Assembly: GCA_038124645.1 (NCBI GenBank)
Contig: JAYPCI010000012.1
Location: forward strand, 1-35,886
DNA length: 35,886 bases
Direction of reading: 5' to 3'
From: JAYPCI01 sp038124645
Lineage (GTDB): Bacteria > Pseudomonadota > Alphaproteobacteria > Pelagibacterales > Pelagibacteraceae
Shown: one piece after another, positions 7,497-15,519 of the stretch
Layout: each line of letters starts with the position of its first letter
Numbering within the stretch: the first letter of the stretch is position 1
The notes under the pieces: generated by a model
Told to the model about the DNA's origin: nothing
The model's database searches: none
The model's input: the letters and a program-made list of their open reading frames with translations, nothing else
Made by a program: the position numbers and the translations under genes

Positions 7497-8424
7497 ATGA
7501 TAAAATTTTAGAAGCATTTGCCGGCACCAGGAAAGCGGGCGCAATTGCTGCAGACACTTTGGATAAATTGGTTAATATAATTCAACCAGGTATCACAACA
7601 AATGAAATTGATAAATTTTGTTTTAATTTTATAAGCGATCATGGCGCACAATCAGCCCCATTATTTTATAGAGGTTTTCCAAAATCATGTTGTACATCTG
7701 TAAATCATGTTATTTGTCATGGAATACCTAAAGATAATGTGCTGCTGGAAGGCGATATTGTTAATGTTGATGTAACTGTTTTTAAAGATGGTTGGCACGG
7801 TGATACCAGTAGAATGTTTTGTATTGGTGATGNNNNNNNNNNNNNNNNNNNNNNNNNNNNNNNNNNNNNNNNNNNNNNNNNNNNNNNNNNNNNNNNNNNN
7901 NNNNNNNNNNNNNNNNNNNNNNNNNNNNNNNNGTTTTTAAAGATGGTTGGCACGGTGATACCAGTAGAATGTTTTGTATTGGTGATGTTTCGATCAAAGC
8001 TAAAAATTTAATACAAACTACATATGAATCCATGATGGAAGGAATAAAAATTTTGAAAACTGGTATTCATTTAGGTGATTTAGGAGCAACCATTCAAACC
8101 TTCGTTGAAAAAAAAGGTTACTCAGTAGTTAGAGATTTTTGTGGACATGGGATTGGAGAAAAGTTTCATAAAGAACCCAATATTCTTCATTATGGAAATA
8201 AAGGAACTGGAGTTACATTAACAGAAGGTATGATTTTTACAGTTGAACCAATGATTAATGAGGGAAAATATGATAGTAAAACTTTAGGAGATGGTTGGAC
8301 CGCAGTCACTAGAGATAAAAAATTATCTGCACAATTTGAACATACTGTTGGTATAACAAAAGATGGATGTGAAATTTTTACGAGCTCTAAAAATAACTTA
8401 AATCATCCACCTTATAAATTATGA
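7493..8424 (+). CDS. map: Methionine aminopeptidase type I, interrupted by an assembly gap
   Basis: Removes the initiator methionine from new proteins. The reading is broken by 100 Ns (7833-7932), but the 55 bases before the gap are repeated exactly after it. Deleting 7833-7987 (155 bases) joins the two parts in frame and gives a complete 258-residue MetAP, the normal type I length. All five metal ligands are present: Asp in VDVTVFKDGWHGD, Asp in GDTSRMF, His in GHGIGEKFH, Glu in FTVEPMIN and Glu in QFEHTVG; the substrate His is in CHGIP. So the gene is very probably intact in the organism. It overlaps sfsA and purB by ATGA at both ends. Confidence 0.93.
7778..7987. other. Scaffold gap with identical 55-base ends (assembly artefact)
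   Basis: Bases 7778-7832 and 7933-7987 are identical over 55 positions and flank exactly 100 Ns. The round gap size and the exact overlap at contig ends indicate two contigs that overlap but were joined with a default spacer. The true sequence is shorter than shown by 155 bases. Confidence 0.93.
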
Positions 8425-9716
8425 TAGATCGTTATAGTCGTAAAATATTAAAAGATATCTGGGAAGATAAAAATAAATATTCTATTTGGTTAAAGATTGA
8501 ACTTGCAGCAGCTGAAGCTATGGAAAAGTTCAAGTTAATTCCAAAAGGTGTTGCAGCAAAAGTTAGAAAAAAATCTAAAATAAAAGTAGAGAGAATTTTA
8601 AAAATTGAAGAAAAAGTCAAACATGATGTAATCGCTTTTTTAACTTCGATTACAGAACAAGTAGGTCCTGAAGGTAAATTTTTACATAAAGGTATGACTT
8701 CTTCAGATGTCTTAGATACTTGTTTCAATATTCAATTAATTCAATCAGCAAAAATTATTTTAGACGATATCAACGTATTAATAAAAACTTTATATCAAAA
8801 AGCTAATAAACATAAATTGACTTTATGTATCGGTAGAAGTCATGGAATACATGCAGAACCAACTACTTTTGGTTTAAAGTTGCTTACTTTTCATCAAGAA
8901 TTTTTGCGAAACAAAAAAAGACTTGAAAGAGCGATAGAAGAAATTTCAACTTGTGCAATTTCAGGTGCGGTTGGTACATTTGCGAATGTTGACCCTAAAG
9001 TTGAAGCTTATGTTGCTAAAAAATTAAATTTAAAAATAGAGCCCATTTCAACACAGATTATACCAAGAGATCGTCACGCCCATTTTTTTTCTATTTTAGC
9101 TGTAATCGCAAGTTCTATTGAAAGACTGGCTGTTGAAATACGTCATCTGCAAAGAACAGAAGTTTTGGAGGTTGAAGAATTTTTTTCAAAACAACAGAAA
9201 GGTTCTTCTGCAATGCCACATAAAAAAAATCCTATACTCTCAGAAAATTTAACTGGTTTAGCTAGATTAATCAGGGCTGCAGTTATTCCTGCTTTAGAAA
9301 ACGTAGCTTTATGGCATGAAAGAGATATTTCTCACTCTAGTGTTGAAAGAAATATAGGTCCCGATGCAACAATCACATTAGATTTCGCATTGGTAAGATT
9401 AAATAATTTGGTAAAAAACCTAGTAATACATAAAAAAAATATGGATAGAAATTTAAACTTAACCAATGGAATATTTTTTTCACAAAGAGTCATGCTAGAA
9501 ATGATTTCTAGAGGATTATCACGAGAACAATCTTATAAAATCATTCAAAAAAGTGCACTGATGGCTTGGAATAAAAACAAACCTTTATTTGAAATACTCG
9601 CAGAAGATAAGTCAGTTACTTCAAAGATACCTGTTAATAATCTTAAAAAATTGTTCGATTTTAATTACCACACTAAAAAAATTAATATAATCTTCAAGCG
9701 TTGTAAAAAAAATTAA
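8421..9716 (+). CDS. purB: Adenylosuccinate lyase
   Basis: Cleaves SAICAR to AICAR and adenylosuccinate to AMP, two beta-eliminations in purine synthesis. 431 aa, usual for the bacterial family. The fumarase/aspartase-superfamily signature GSSAMPHKKNP is at residues 261-271 with the catalytic Ser in the flexible loop, GRSHGIHAEPTTFG (138-151) carries the conserved catalytic His141, and TSSDVLDT (93-100) is the third conserved region. The ATG overlaps the map stop by four bases. In many bacteria purB is not linked with purC-S-Q-L; here it leads them, giving a compact operon. Confidence 0.97.
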   Translation: MIDRYSRKILKDIWEDKNKYSIWLKIELAAAEAMEKFKLIPKGVAAKVRKKSKIKVERILKIEEKVKHDVIAFLTSITEQVGPEGKFLHKGMTSSDVLDTCFNIQLIQSAKIILDDINVLIKTLYQKANKHKLTLCIGRSHGIHAEPTTFGLKLLTFHQEFLRNKKRLERAIEEISTCAISGAVGTFANVDPKVEAYVAKKLNLKIEPISTQIIPRDRHAHFFSILAVIASSIERLAVEIRHLQRTEVLEVEEFFSKQQKGSSAMPHKKNPILSENLTGLARLIRAAVIPALENVALWHERDISHSSVERNIGPDATITLDFALVRLNNLVKNLVIHKKNMDRNLNLTNGIFFSQRVMLEMISRGLSREQSYKIIQKSALMAWNKNKPLFEILAEDKSVTSKIPVNNLKKLFDFNYHTKKINIIFKRCKKN

Positions 9717-9721
9717 TCTAA

Positions 9722-10510
9722 ATGAATAAAGGTAAAAAAATCTACGAGGGCAAAGCTAAAATTCTTTACGAAACAAACGACAATGATTTAATCATTCAAC
9801 ACTTTAAAGATGAAGCTACGGCATTCAATAATCAAAAAAAATCATTAATTGAAGGTAAAGGTGTAATTAATAATCGTATTTCTGAACATCTATTAAATAT
9901 CCTTAATGAAAACGGAATTAAAACCCATTTTATAAAAAGATTAAACATGAGAGAACAATTAATTAAAAAAGTTGATATTTTTCCGCTTGAATTTATTGTC
10001 AGAAATGTTGCTACAGGATCTTTAACCAAAAGGTTAGGCATTCAAGATGGAACTGTCTTGAGAAAACCATTAATTGAATACTGTTATAAAAATGATGCTT
10101 TAGGTGATCCTTTGATTTCTAAAGAGCATATTTTTAATTTTCAATGGGCTGATGAAAAACAGATTGCTGAGATTAATGAGACCTGTTTGAAGATTAATAA
10201 TATTTTAATCGGTTTGTTTAGAGCTATAAATATTAAATTAATTGACTTCAAAATTGAGTTTGGATTGCTAAAAAATAATTCAAATAATGAAATATTATTA
10301 GCGGATGAAATCAGTCCGGACACTTGTCGACTTTGGGATTACAAAAGTGAAAAAAAATTAGACAAAGATAGATTTCGTAATAACCTTGGCAATGTAATTG
10401 AGGGTTATCAAGAAGTCGCAAGAAGACTTGGGATAATGCCTGAGGAAACTAATATTGCTGAAGCTAATATAAACAAACCTATTCAATTAAAATTTAGAAA
10501 AAAAAATTAA
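9722..10510 (+). CDS. purC: Phosphoribosylaminoimidazole-succinocarboxamide synthase (SAICAR synthetase)
   Basis: ATP-dependent joining of aspartate to CAIR, the step before PurB. 262 aa. It shows the family pattern KKIYEGKAKILYET at the start (ATP-binding loop), FPLEFIVRNVATGSL (about 92-106), LIDFKIEFGL, and LADEISPDTCRLWD (about 197-210) with the conserved Asp-Glu-Ser-Asp metal and substrate residues. It follows purB by five bases and precedes purS by one base. Confidence 0.97.
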   Translation: MNKGKKIYEGKAKILYETNDNDLIIQHFKDEATAFNNQKKSLIEGKGVINNRISEHLLNILNENGIKTHFIKRLNMREQLIKKVDIFPLEFIVRNVATGSLTKRLGIQDGTVLRKPLIEYCYKNDALGDPLISKEHIFNFQWADEKQIAEINETCLKINNILIGLFRAINIKLIDFKIEFGLLKNNSNNEILLADEISPDTCRLWDYKSEKKLDKDRFRNNLGNVIEGYQEVARRLGIMPEETNIAEANINKPIQLKFRKKN

Positions 10511-10511
10511 A

Positions 10512-10754
10512 TTGATAATATCATTAGTCGTAACTTTAAAAAAAAGCGTTCTTGATCCTCAAGGTAAAACTATCCAGTCAACTTTAAATAACATGGGCTA
10601 CAAATCACTTTCTAACTTAAGACAGGGTAAGTATTTTACCATTGAATTAAACGAAACAGATAAATCAAAAGCAGAAAATATAGTCAAAGAAATGTGTGAA
10701 AAACTTTTAGTTAACCAAGTGATCGAAGATTATAAAATTGATTCCATAAAATGA
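10512..10754 (+). CDS. purS: Phosphoribosylformylglycinamidine synthase subunit PurS
   Basis: Small structural subunit that bridges PurQ and PurL in the three-part FGAM synthase. 80 aa, usual size. VTLKKSVLDPQGKTIQ and the GYKSLSNLRQGKYFTIEL stretch match PurS. The reading needs a TTG start at 10512, one base after the purC stop; no ATG is available before the conserved region. The stop overlaps the purQ ATG by four bases. Confidence 0.93.
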   Translation: MIISLVVTLKKSVLDPQGKTIQSTLNNMGYKSLSNLRQGKYFTIELNETDKSKAENIVKEMCEKLLVNQVIEDYKIDSIK

Positions 10755-11428
10755 ATTCTTCCATAATTGTCTTTCCTGGATCTAACTGCGACCGTGATAT
10801 GCAAGTTGCTCTGGAAAAATTACAATTTAAAAATACTATGGTCTGGCACAAAGATAGCGTGTTACCCAAATCTGATTTGATTGTTATTCCTGGAGGCTTT
10901 TCCTATGGTGACTATCTTCGCTCTGGTGCTATAGCATCAAAATCTAATATTTTAAAAGAAGTAATCAAACTAGCAAACACAGGAGTGCCTATTCTAGGGG
11001 TCTGTAATGGTTTTCAAATTTTAATTGAAACAGGTCTGCTTAAAGGAGCTTTGTTAAGAAATAGAAGTTTAAAATTCATCTCTTCAGATGTCTTCTTAAA
11101 AGTTGAAAACACTGAAAATAAATTTTGTTCTAAACTAAAAAAAAACCAAATCATTAAATTAAATATAGCTCATAACGAAGGTAATTATTTTACCAATAAA
11201 GAACATTTAAAGGAAATTGAAGATAATGACCTTGTGGCTTTTCGATATTGTGATGCTAACGGGACAGTTAGTGAAAAAACAAACATTAATGGTTCAATAA
11301 ACTCTATTGCTGGTATTTTTAATTCAAATAAAAATATCTTGGGTATGATGCCCCATCCTGAGAGAATGATTGATAAAGAAATTCATGGTGATGATGGTTT
11401 GTCAATTTTTTTGAGTTTGATCTCGTAA
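10751..11428 (+). CDS. purQ: Phosphoribosylformylglycinamidine synthase subunit PurQ (glutaminase)
   Basis: Class I glutamine amidotransferase subunit that supplies ammonia to PurL. 225 aa. The nucleophile Cys85 lies in ILGVCNGFQIL; the other triad members are His202 and Glu204 in MMPHPER near the C-terminus. The N-terminal FPGSNCDRDM and VIPGGFSYGDYLRSGAIA are PurQ-specific. It is coupled to purS by ATGA and followed by purL after one base. Confidence 0.97.
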   Translation: MNSSIIVFPGSNCDRDMQVALEKLQFKNTMVWHKDSVLPKSDLIVIPGGFSYGDYLRSGAIASKSNILKEVIKLANTGVPILGVCNGFQILIETGLLKGALLRNRSLKFISSDVFLKVENTENKFCSKLKKNQIIKLNIAHNEGNYFTNKEHLKEIEDNDLVAFRYCDANGTVSEKTNINGSINSIAGIFNSNKNILGMMPHPERMIDKEIHGDDGLSIFLSLIS

Positions 11429-11429
11429 A

Positions 11430-13622
11430 ATGAAAATTACAAACGATATTGTCAAAAATCATGGTCTAACTACTCTTGAATTTAAAGAGATTAAATCATT
11501 AATAGGTAGAGAACCAAATTTAGTTGAATTAGGCATATTTTCAGCTATGTGGAATGAACACTGTTCATATAAATCTTCTAAGGTTCATCTCAAAAAACTA
11601 CCAACGAAAAATGAAATTGTAATTCAGGGACCAGGAGAAAATGCCGGTGTTATTGATATTAAAGATGGAGATGCCATTGTATTTAAAATTGAAAGTCATA
11701 ATCATCCGTCTTACATAGAACCTTTTCAAGGTGCCGCAACGGGCGTGGGTGGAATTTTAAGAGATGTCTTTACAATGGGTGCTCGACCTATTGCTTTGCT
11801 CAACTCTATACACTTCGGCGACGTTAATCATAAAAAAACAAAACATTTATTAAATGGTGTGGTCTCAGGCATTGGCGGCTACGGGAACTGCATTGGTATA
11901 CCGACAGTAGCTGGGGAAACTAAATTTAACGAAAGTTATAATGAAAATATTTTAGTGAATGCTATGGCTGTGGGCTTAGCTAAGAAAGATAAAATTTTTT
12001 ACTCAAAAGCAAAGGGTATAAATAAGCCTGTTGTCTATGTTGGTTCTAAAACTGGTCGAGACGGTATACATGGGGCATCAATGGCTTCAGCAGAATTTGA
12101 TGAAAATTCTGAAGAAAAAAAACCTACGGTTCAAGTAGGTGATCCTTTCACAGAAAAATTATTATTAGAGTCTTGTTTAGAATTGATGAAAGATAAATCT
12201 ATTATAGCTATACAAGACATGGGAGCTGCCGGCTTAACATCTTCGAGTGTTGAAATGGCATCAAAAGGAGGACTAGGTATAGAATTGGAATTAAACAAAG
12301 TTCCAACTCGAGAACAAGATATGACGCCTTATGAGATTATGCTTTCAGAAAGTCAAGAAAGAATGCTGATAATACTGGAGGAAGGTAAAGAAGATTACGC
12401 TAAAAAAATATTTGAAAAATGGGATTTGGACTTCTCTATTATAGGAAAAACTACTGCAACTAATCGATTGGTTTTAAAATTTGATAATGAAACTATAGCA
12501 GATTTACCTTTGTCGGCGTTATCGGATAAAGCACCGATGTATGAGCGTAAGAGCAAAAAAATTAAATTACCAAAAAAATTTGACTACAAAGATAAAATAA
12601 AAAAATTTGAAATTAAGGACTTAATTTTAAAACTTATTTCACATCCAAATTTCAATAACAAAAATTGGATTACTAGCCAATTTGATCAGTTAGTCATGGG
12701 TGATACTATTCTTAGAAGCGGTTCTGATGCTGCGATTATAAAAGCACATGATACGAATAAAGGGATTGCCGTAACAGTAGATTCTTCAGCAAAATTTTGT
12801 GCTGCCTTCCCTCTTTACGGTGGTAAACAAATTATAGCCGAATGTTGGAGAAATTTAATTGCAGTGGGAGCTAAACCTTTAGCTGTTACAAATTGTTTAA
12901 ACTTTGGTAATCCGGAAAATCCAGAGATTATGGGCCAATTTACAGATTGTCTTAAGGGCATGAAAGAAGCATGTGAATTTTTAAATATGCCAATTGTTTC
13001 AGGCAACGTATCTTTTTATAACGGTACTAATCAAAAGAATATTGATCCCACTCCAGTAATTGGAGGGGTTGGTTTAATAACTAATTTAGATCGAAAATTA
13101 ATTGACCATAAATTAAAAAAAGAGGGGAATATCATTATTAAAATAGGTAAAACTTTTGGTCATCTCTACCAGAGTGCTCTTTTTTTAGAAATTTTAAATT
13201 TGAAAAATGGTCCACCACCTGAAGTGAATTTAACAAATGAGAAGAATAATGGAGAGATGATTTTAAAATTAATATCAGGCAACTTGATCGAATCCTGCCA
13301 TGATATTTCTTCAGGAGGAACTATTATGAGTTTATTTGAAATGGCTATTGGAGGTAACTTAGGATTAAAAATAAATAAATTAAAAAGTACGCAAAATTAT
13401 ATAGAATATTTTTTTGGTGAGGACCAAGGTAGATATTTAATAGAAGTTTCCAAAGCCAATTTGTCTAAAGTAATTGAACTATTAAAAAAAGACAATATTG
13501 CCTATCAAGAAATCGCAACGGTTATAAAAGAAAACATTAAATTAGAATCATTTTTTGAATTCAAGATATCAGAATTGGACAATCTAAATCAAAAATGGTT
13601 TAATGACTATAATGCCAATTAA
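11430..13622 (+). CDS. purL: Phosphoribosylformylglycinamidine synthase subunit PurL
   Basis: ATP-dependent synthetase subunit converting FGAR to FGAM with PurQ and PurS. 730 aa, the small PurL type without a fused glutaminase, in agreement with the separate purS and purQ. Motifs include WNEHCSYKSSK (about 41-51), IESHNHPSYIEPFQGAATGVGGI (nucleotide and metal binding), QDMGAAGLTSSSVEMA, and in the second AIRS half GNVSFYNGT and SCHDISSGG. Its last bases overlap the bolA start by 11 or 20 bases depending on the bolA start chosen. Confidence 0.98.
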   Translation: MKITNDIVKNHGLTTLEFKEIKSLIGREPNLVELGIFSAMWNEHCSYKSSKVHLKKLPTKNEIVIQGPGENAGVIDIKDGDAIVFKIESHNHPSYIEPFQGAATGVGGILRDVFTMGARPIALLNSIHFGDVNHKKTKHLLNGVVSGIGGYGNCIGIPTVAGETKFNESYNENILVNAMAVGLAKKDKIFYSKAKGINKPVVYVGSKTGRDGIHGASMASAEFDENSEEKKPTVQVGDPFTEKLLLESCLELMKDKSIIAIQDMGAAGLTSSSVEMASKGGLGIELELNKVPTREQDMTPYEIMLSESQERMLIILEEGKEDYAKKIFEKWDLDFSIIGKTTATNRLVLKFDNETIADLPLSALSDKAPMYERKSKKIKLPKKFDYKDKIKKFEIKDLILKLISHPNFNNKNWITSQFDQLVMGDTILRSGSDAAIIKAHDTNKGIAVTVDSSAKFCAAFPLYGGKQIIAECWRNLIAVGAKPLAVTNCLNFGNPENPEIMGQFTDCLKGMKEACEFLNMPIVSGNVSFYNGTNQKNIDPTPVIGGVGLITNLDRKLIDHKLKKEGNIIIKIGKTFGHLYQSALFLEILNLKNGPPPEVNLTNEKNNGEMILKLISGNLIESCHDISSGGTIMSLFEMAIGGNLGLKINKLKSTQNYIEYFFGEDQGRYLIEVSKANLSKVIELLKKDNIAYQEIATVIKENIKLESFFEFKISELDNLNQKWFNDYNAN

Positions 13623-13845
13623 AATTGAAGAATTACAAAACTTAATTAAAACTGGACTACCTGGATCGACGGTGGAAATTAGGGACTTAATGGGTGACAA
13701 TAATCATTACGAAGTATCAATTACTTCTAAAGATTTTAATGGTTTATCCAAAATTGAGCAACATAAGTTAGTTTATAAATCTTTAAAAGGCAAAATGGGA
13801 AATGAATTACATGCATTAGCAATTACAACCAAGGAAAAAAAATGA
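13612..13845 (+). CDS. bolA: BolA family protein
   Basis: Small BolA-like protein (77 aa from this start). BolA proteins pair with monothiol glutaredoxins in iron-sulfur cluster handling, and here the next gene, overlapping by ATGA, is exactly such a glutaredoxin. The pattern PGSTVEIRDLMGDNNHYEVSI and KIEQHKLVYKSLKGKMGNELHALAI includes the conserved HxxVY-type segment and C-terminal HAL. ATG 13612 gives the typical MPIKIEEL start; ATG 13603 would add three residues. Both lie inside the end of purL. Confidence 0.93.
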   Translation: MPIKIEELQNLIKTGLPGSTVEIRDLMGDNNHYEVSITSKDFNGLSKIEQHKLVYKSLKGKMGNELHALAITTKEKK

Positions 13846-14150
13846 CTATTGATAATACTATTAAAGAATTAATAACTAACAATACTATCTGTCTGTTTAT
13901 GAAAGGAACAGCCGATGCGCCGCAATGCGGTTTTTCGATGGCGGTAGCTAATATTTTAAAACATTTAAAAGTAAATTTTAAAGATGTCGATGTGTTAACA
14001 AGTGATGAATTGCGTCAAGGCATCAAAACCTTTAGCGATTGGCCTACGATTCCTCAATTATATATCAAAGGAAAATTTATTGGTGGATGCGATATTGTTA
14101 AGGAAATGTTTGAGACAGGTGAACTTCAAAAAATTTTAAAAGAAATTTAA
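13842..14150 (+). CDS. grxD: Monothiol glutaredoxin (Grx4 type)
   Basis: CGFS-type glutaredoxin that binds a [2Fe-2S] cluster with glutathione and, in other bacteria, with BolA. 102 aa. The active site CGFS is at residues 29-32, preceded by FMKGTADAPQ; WPTIPQLYIKGKFIGGCDI is the conserved glutathione-binding part with the cis-proline. Last gene of the sfsA to grxD operon; it ends four bases from the convergent rpsD stop, with no recognisable terminator. Confidence 0.96.
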   Translation: MTIDNTIKELITNNTICLFMKGTADAPQCGFSMAVANILKHLKVNFKDVDVLTSDELRQGIKTFSDWPTIPQLYIKGKFIGGCDIVKEMFETGELQKILKEI

Positions 14151-14154
14151 ATTT

Positions 14155-14772
14155 TTATCTTGAATAATACTCAATAACTAACTTCGGTTCCATGACAATT
14201 GGGTAAGGAACTTCACTAAACTTTGGAACTCTTACTAATTTTACTACTTTGTTTTTTTCATCTAAATTAATGTATTCAGGCACATCACGTTCTTTGCTAG
14301 CAAGCGATGAGTCTATATTAACAATATTTTTTGATTTTTCTTTTAATTCAACTGTATCTTTCTCAGTAACTAAATAACTAGAAATATTTACTCTTTTTTT
14401 ATTTACACGGATGTGACCATGATTGATAAGTTGTCGTGCAGAAAAAACTGTAGGAGCAAGTTTAGCTCGATAAACAACTGTATCTAATCTTCGCTCCAGA
14501 AGACCAATTAAGTTTTCTATTGTGTCTCCTCTTTTTGCTATCGCTTTTCGGTAAATATTTCTGAATTGACGTTCATTAATATTACCATAATAATTTTTTA
14601 ATTTTTGTTTAGCTAATAATTGAACACCGTAATCTGTGGGCTTGCCTTTTTTACTTTGACCATGTTGTCCAGGACCATAGTTTCTAGTATTAAATGGACT
14701 TTTAGGTCGACCCCATAGATTTACTTTTAATCTACGATCAACTTTATGTTTAGATTTTAATCTTTTAGTCAT
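14155..14772 (-). CDS. rpsD: 30S ribosomal protein S4
   Basis: Primary 16S rRNA-binding protein of the small subunit. 205 aa, the usual length for alphaproteobacteria. Start MTKRLKSKHKVDRRLKVNLW, then NYGPGQHG, QLLAKQKLKNYYGNINERQF and the S4 RNA-binding domain RRLDTVVYRAKLAPTVFSAR with HGHIRVNKKRVNI. It stands alone in the S4 role, away from the large ribosomal clusters, and has its own promoter-like sequence directly upstream. Confidence 0.98.
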   Translation of the reverse strand: MTKRLKSKHKVDRRLKVNLWGRPKSPFNTRNYGPGQHGQSKKGKPTDYGVQLLAKQKLKNYYGNINERQFRNIYRKAIAKRGDTIENLIGLLERRLDTVVYRAKLAPTVFSARQLINHGHIRVNKKRVNISSYLVTEKDTVELKEKSKNIVNIDSSLASKERDVPEYINLDEKNKVVKLVRVPKFSEVPYPIVMEPKLVIEYYSR

Positions 14773-14786
14773 CTTTTAAAGTGGTG

Positions 14787-14814
14787 TTTATATAATTATA
14801 TACTGTTTTGTCAA
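14787..14814 (-). promoter_or_regulatory. Sigma70-type promoter for rpsD
   Basis: On the minus strand an exact TTGACA (14814 to 14809) is followed after 16 bases by TATAAA (14792 to 14787). It begins directly after the trmJ stop and would give a transcript starting about 8 bases before the rpsD ATG, so a very short leader. Confidence 0.7.
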
Positions 14815-15516
14815 TTATAGTTTCTTGCTGTTTTTATCTGATAATCTAGCCATTATCGAGGTTAATATTTTAACGTCCTGAGATGTTAAATTGATATTAG
14901 ATAATAAGTTACCAAAATTTAACTTTAAAGCATTATTTAATTTTTTACCTTTAGGCAATCGCTCCATAACAAATTTAAATAAATTGGTAATTTCATTTTT
15001 TTTAGCAGTATTTAATTTAGATTTGCTTTGTTGGCTTTGTTTTAATTTACTTAATTCATAAGCTACAAGCAAAACAGCATGGGATAAATTTAATGACGAG
15101 TAATGATTTTGGGTTTTTATATTTAAAATATAGTCTGCTCTTGAGACCTCATCATTACTTAAACCGTTTGCTTCTGAACCGAACAGAACACCAATATTTT
15201 TTGATTTATGACGACTTATTATCTTATTTAAATGTTGTAAAGTAATATACCTTTTAGGAATTGATCTTTGTCTTGCTGAACAAGCTATAAGTAAATCAAA
15301 CTTTTTTATAGCATTATTAAAATTAGTAAAAACTTTTGTAGATTGAATAATTGATGAACCACCAGCAGCACTTTTTACGGATGTTAAGTTGGGCCATTTA
15401 TCTCGGGGATTAATTAAAAATAATTGTTTAAAACCAAAATTAAAAATTGCTCTAGCGCTAAGTCCAATGTTTTCACCTAATTGAGCTTTAGATAATAAAA
15501 AGGTAATATTTTTCAC
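14815..15516 (-). CDS. trmJ: tRNA/rRNA 2'-O-methyltransferase, TrmJ-like SPOUT protein
   Basis: SPOUT methyltransferase of the TrmJ family, which methylates the ribose of position 32 in tRNA anticodon loops. 233 aa. Catalytic-domain motifs are GLSARAIFNFGF near the start (motif 1 Asn-to-Arg region), VLFGSEANGLSNDEV (motif 2) and YSSLNLSHAVLLVAYEL (motif 3). The C-terminal extension after about residue 165 agrees with TrmJ rather than the shorter TrmL. It starts three bases after the cimA stop. The exact target is inferred. Confidence 0.85.
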   Translation of the reverse strand: MKNITFLLSKAQLGENIGLSARAIFNFGFKQLFLINPRDKWPNLTSVKSAAGGSSIIQSTKVFTNFNNAIKKFDLLIACSARQRSIPKRYITLQHLNKIISRHKSKNIGVLFGSEANGLSNDEVSRADYILNIKTQNHYSSLNLSHAVLLVAYELSKLKQSQQSKSKLNTAKKNEITNLFKFVMERLPKGKKLNNALKLNFGNLLSNINLTSQDVKILTSIMARLSDKNSKKL

Positions 15517-15519
15517 CTT

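Noticed and set aside
7717..8033. Two antisense reading frames across the N gap in map
   Set aside because: They run through the Ns and lie opposite the conserved MetAP sequence; no independent support.
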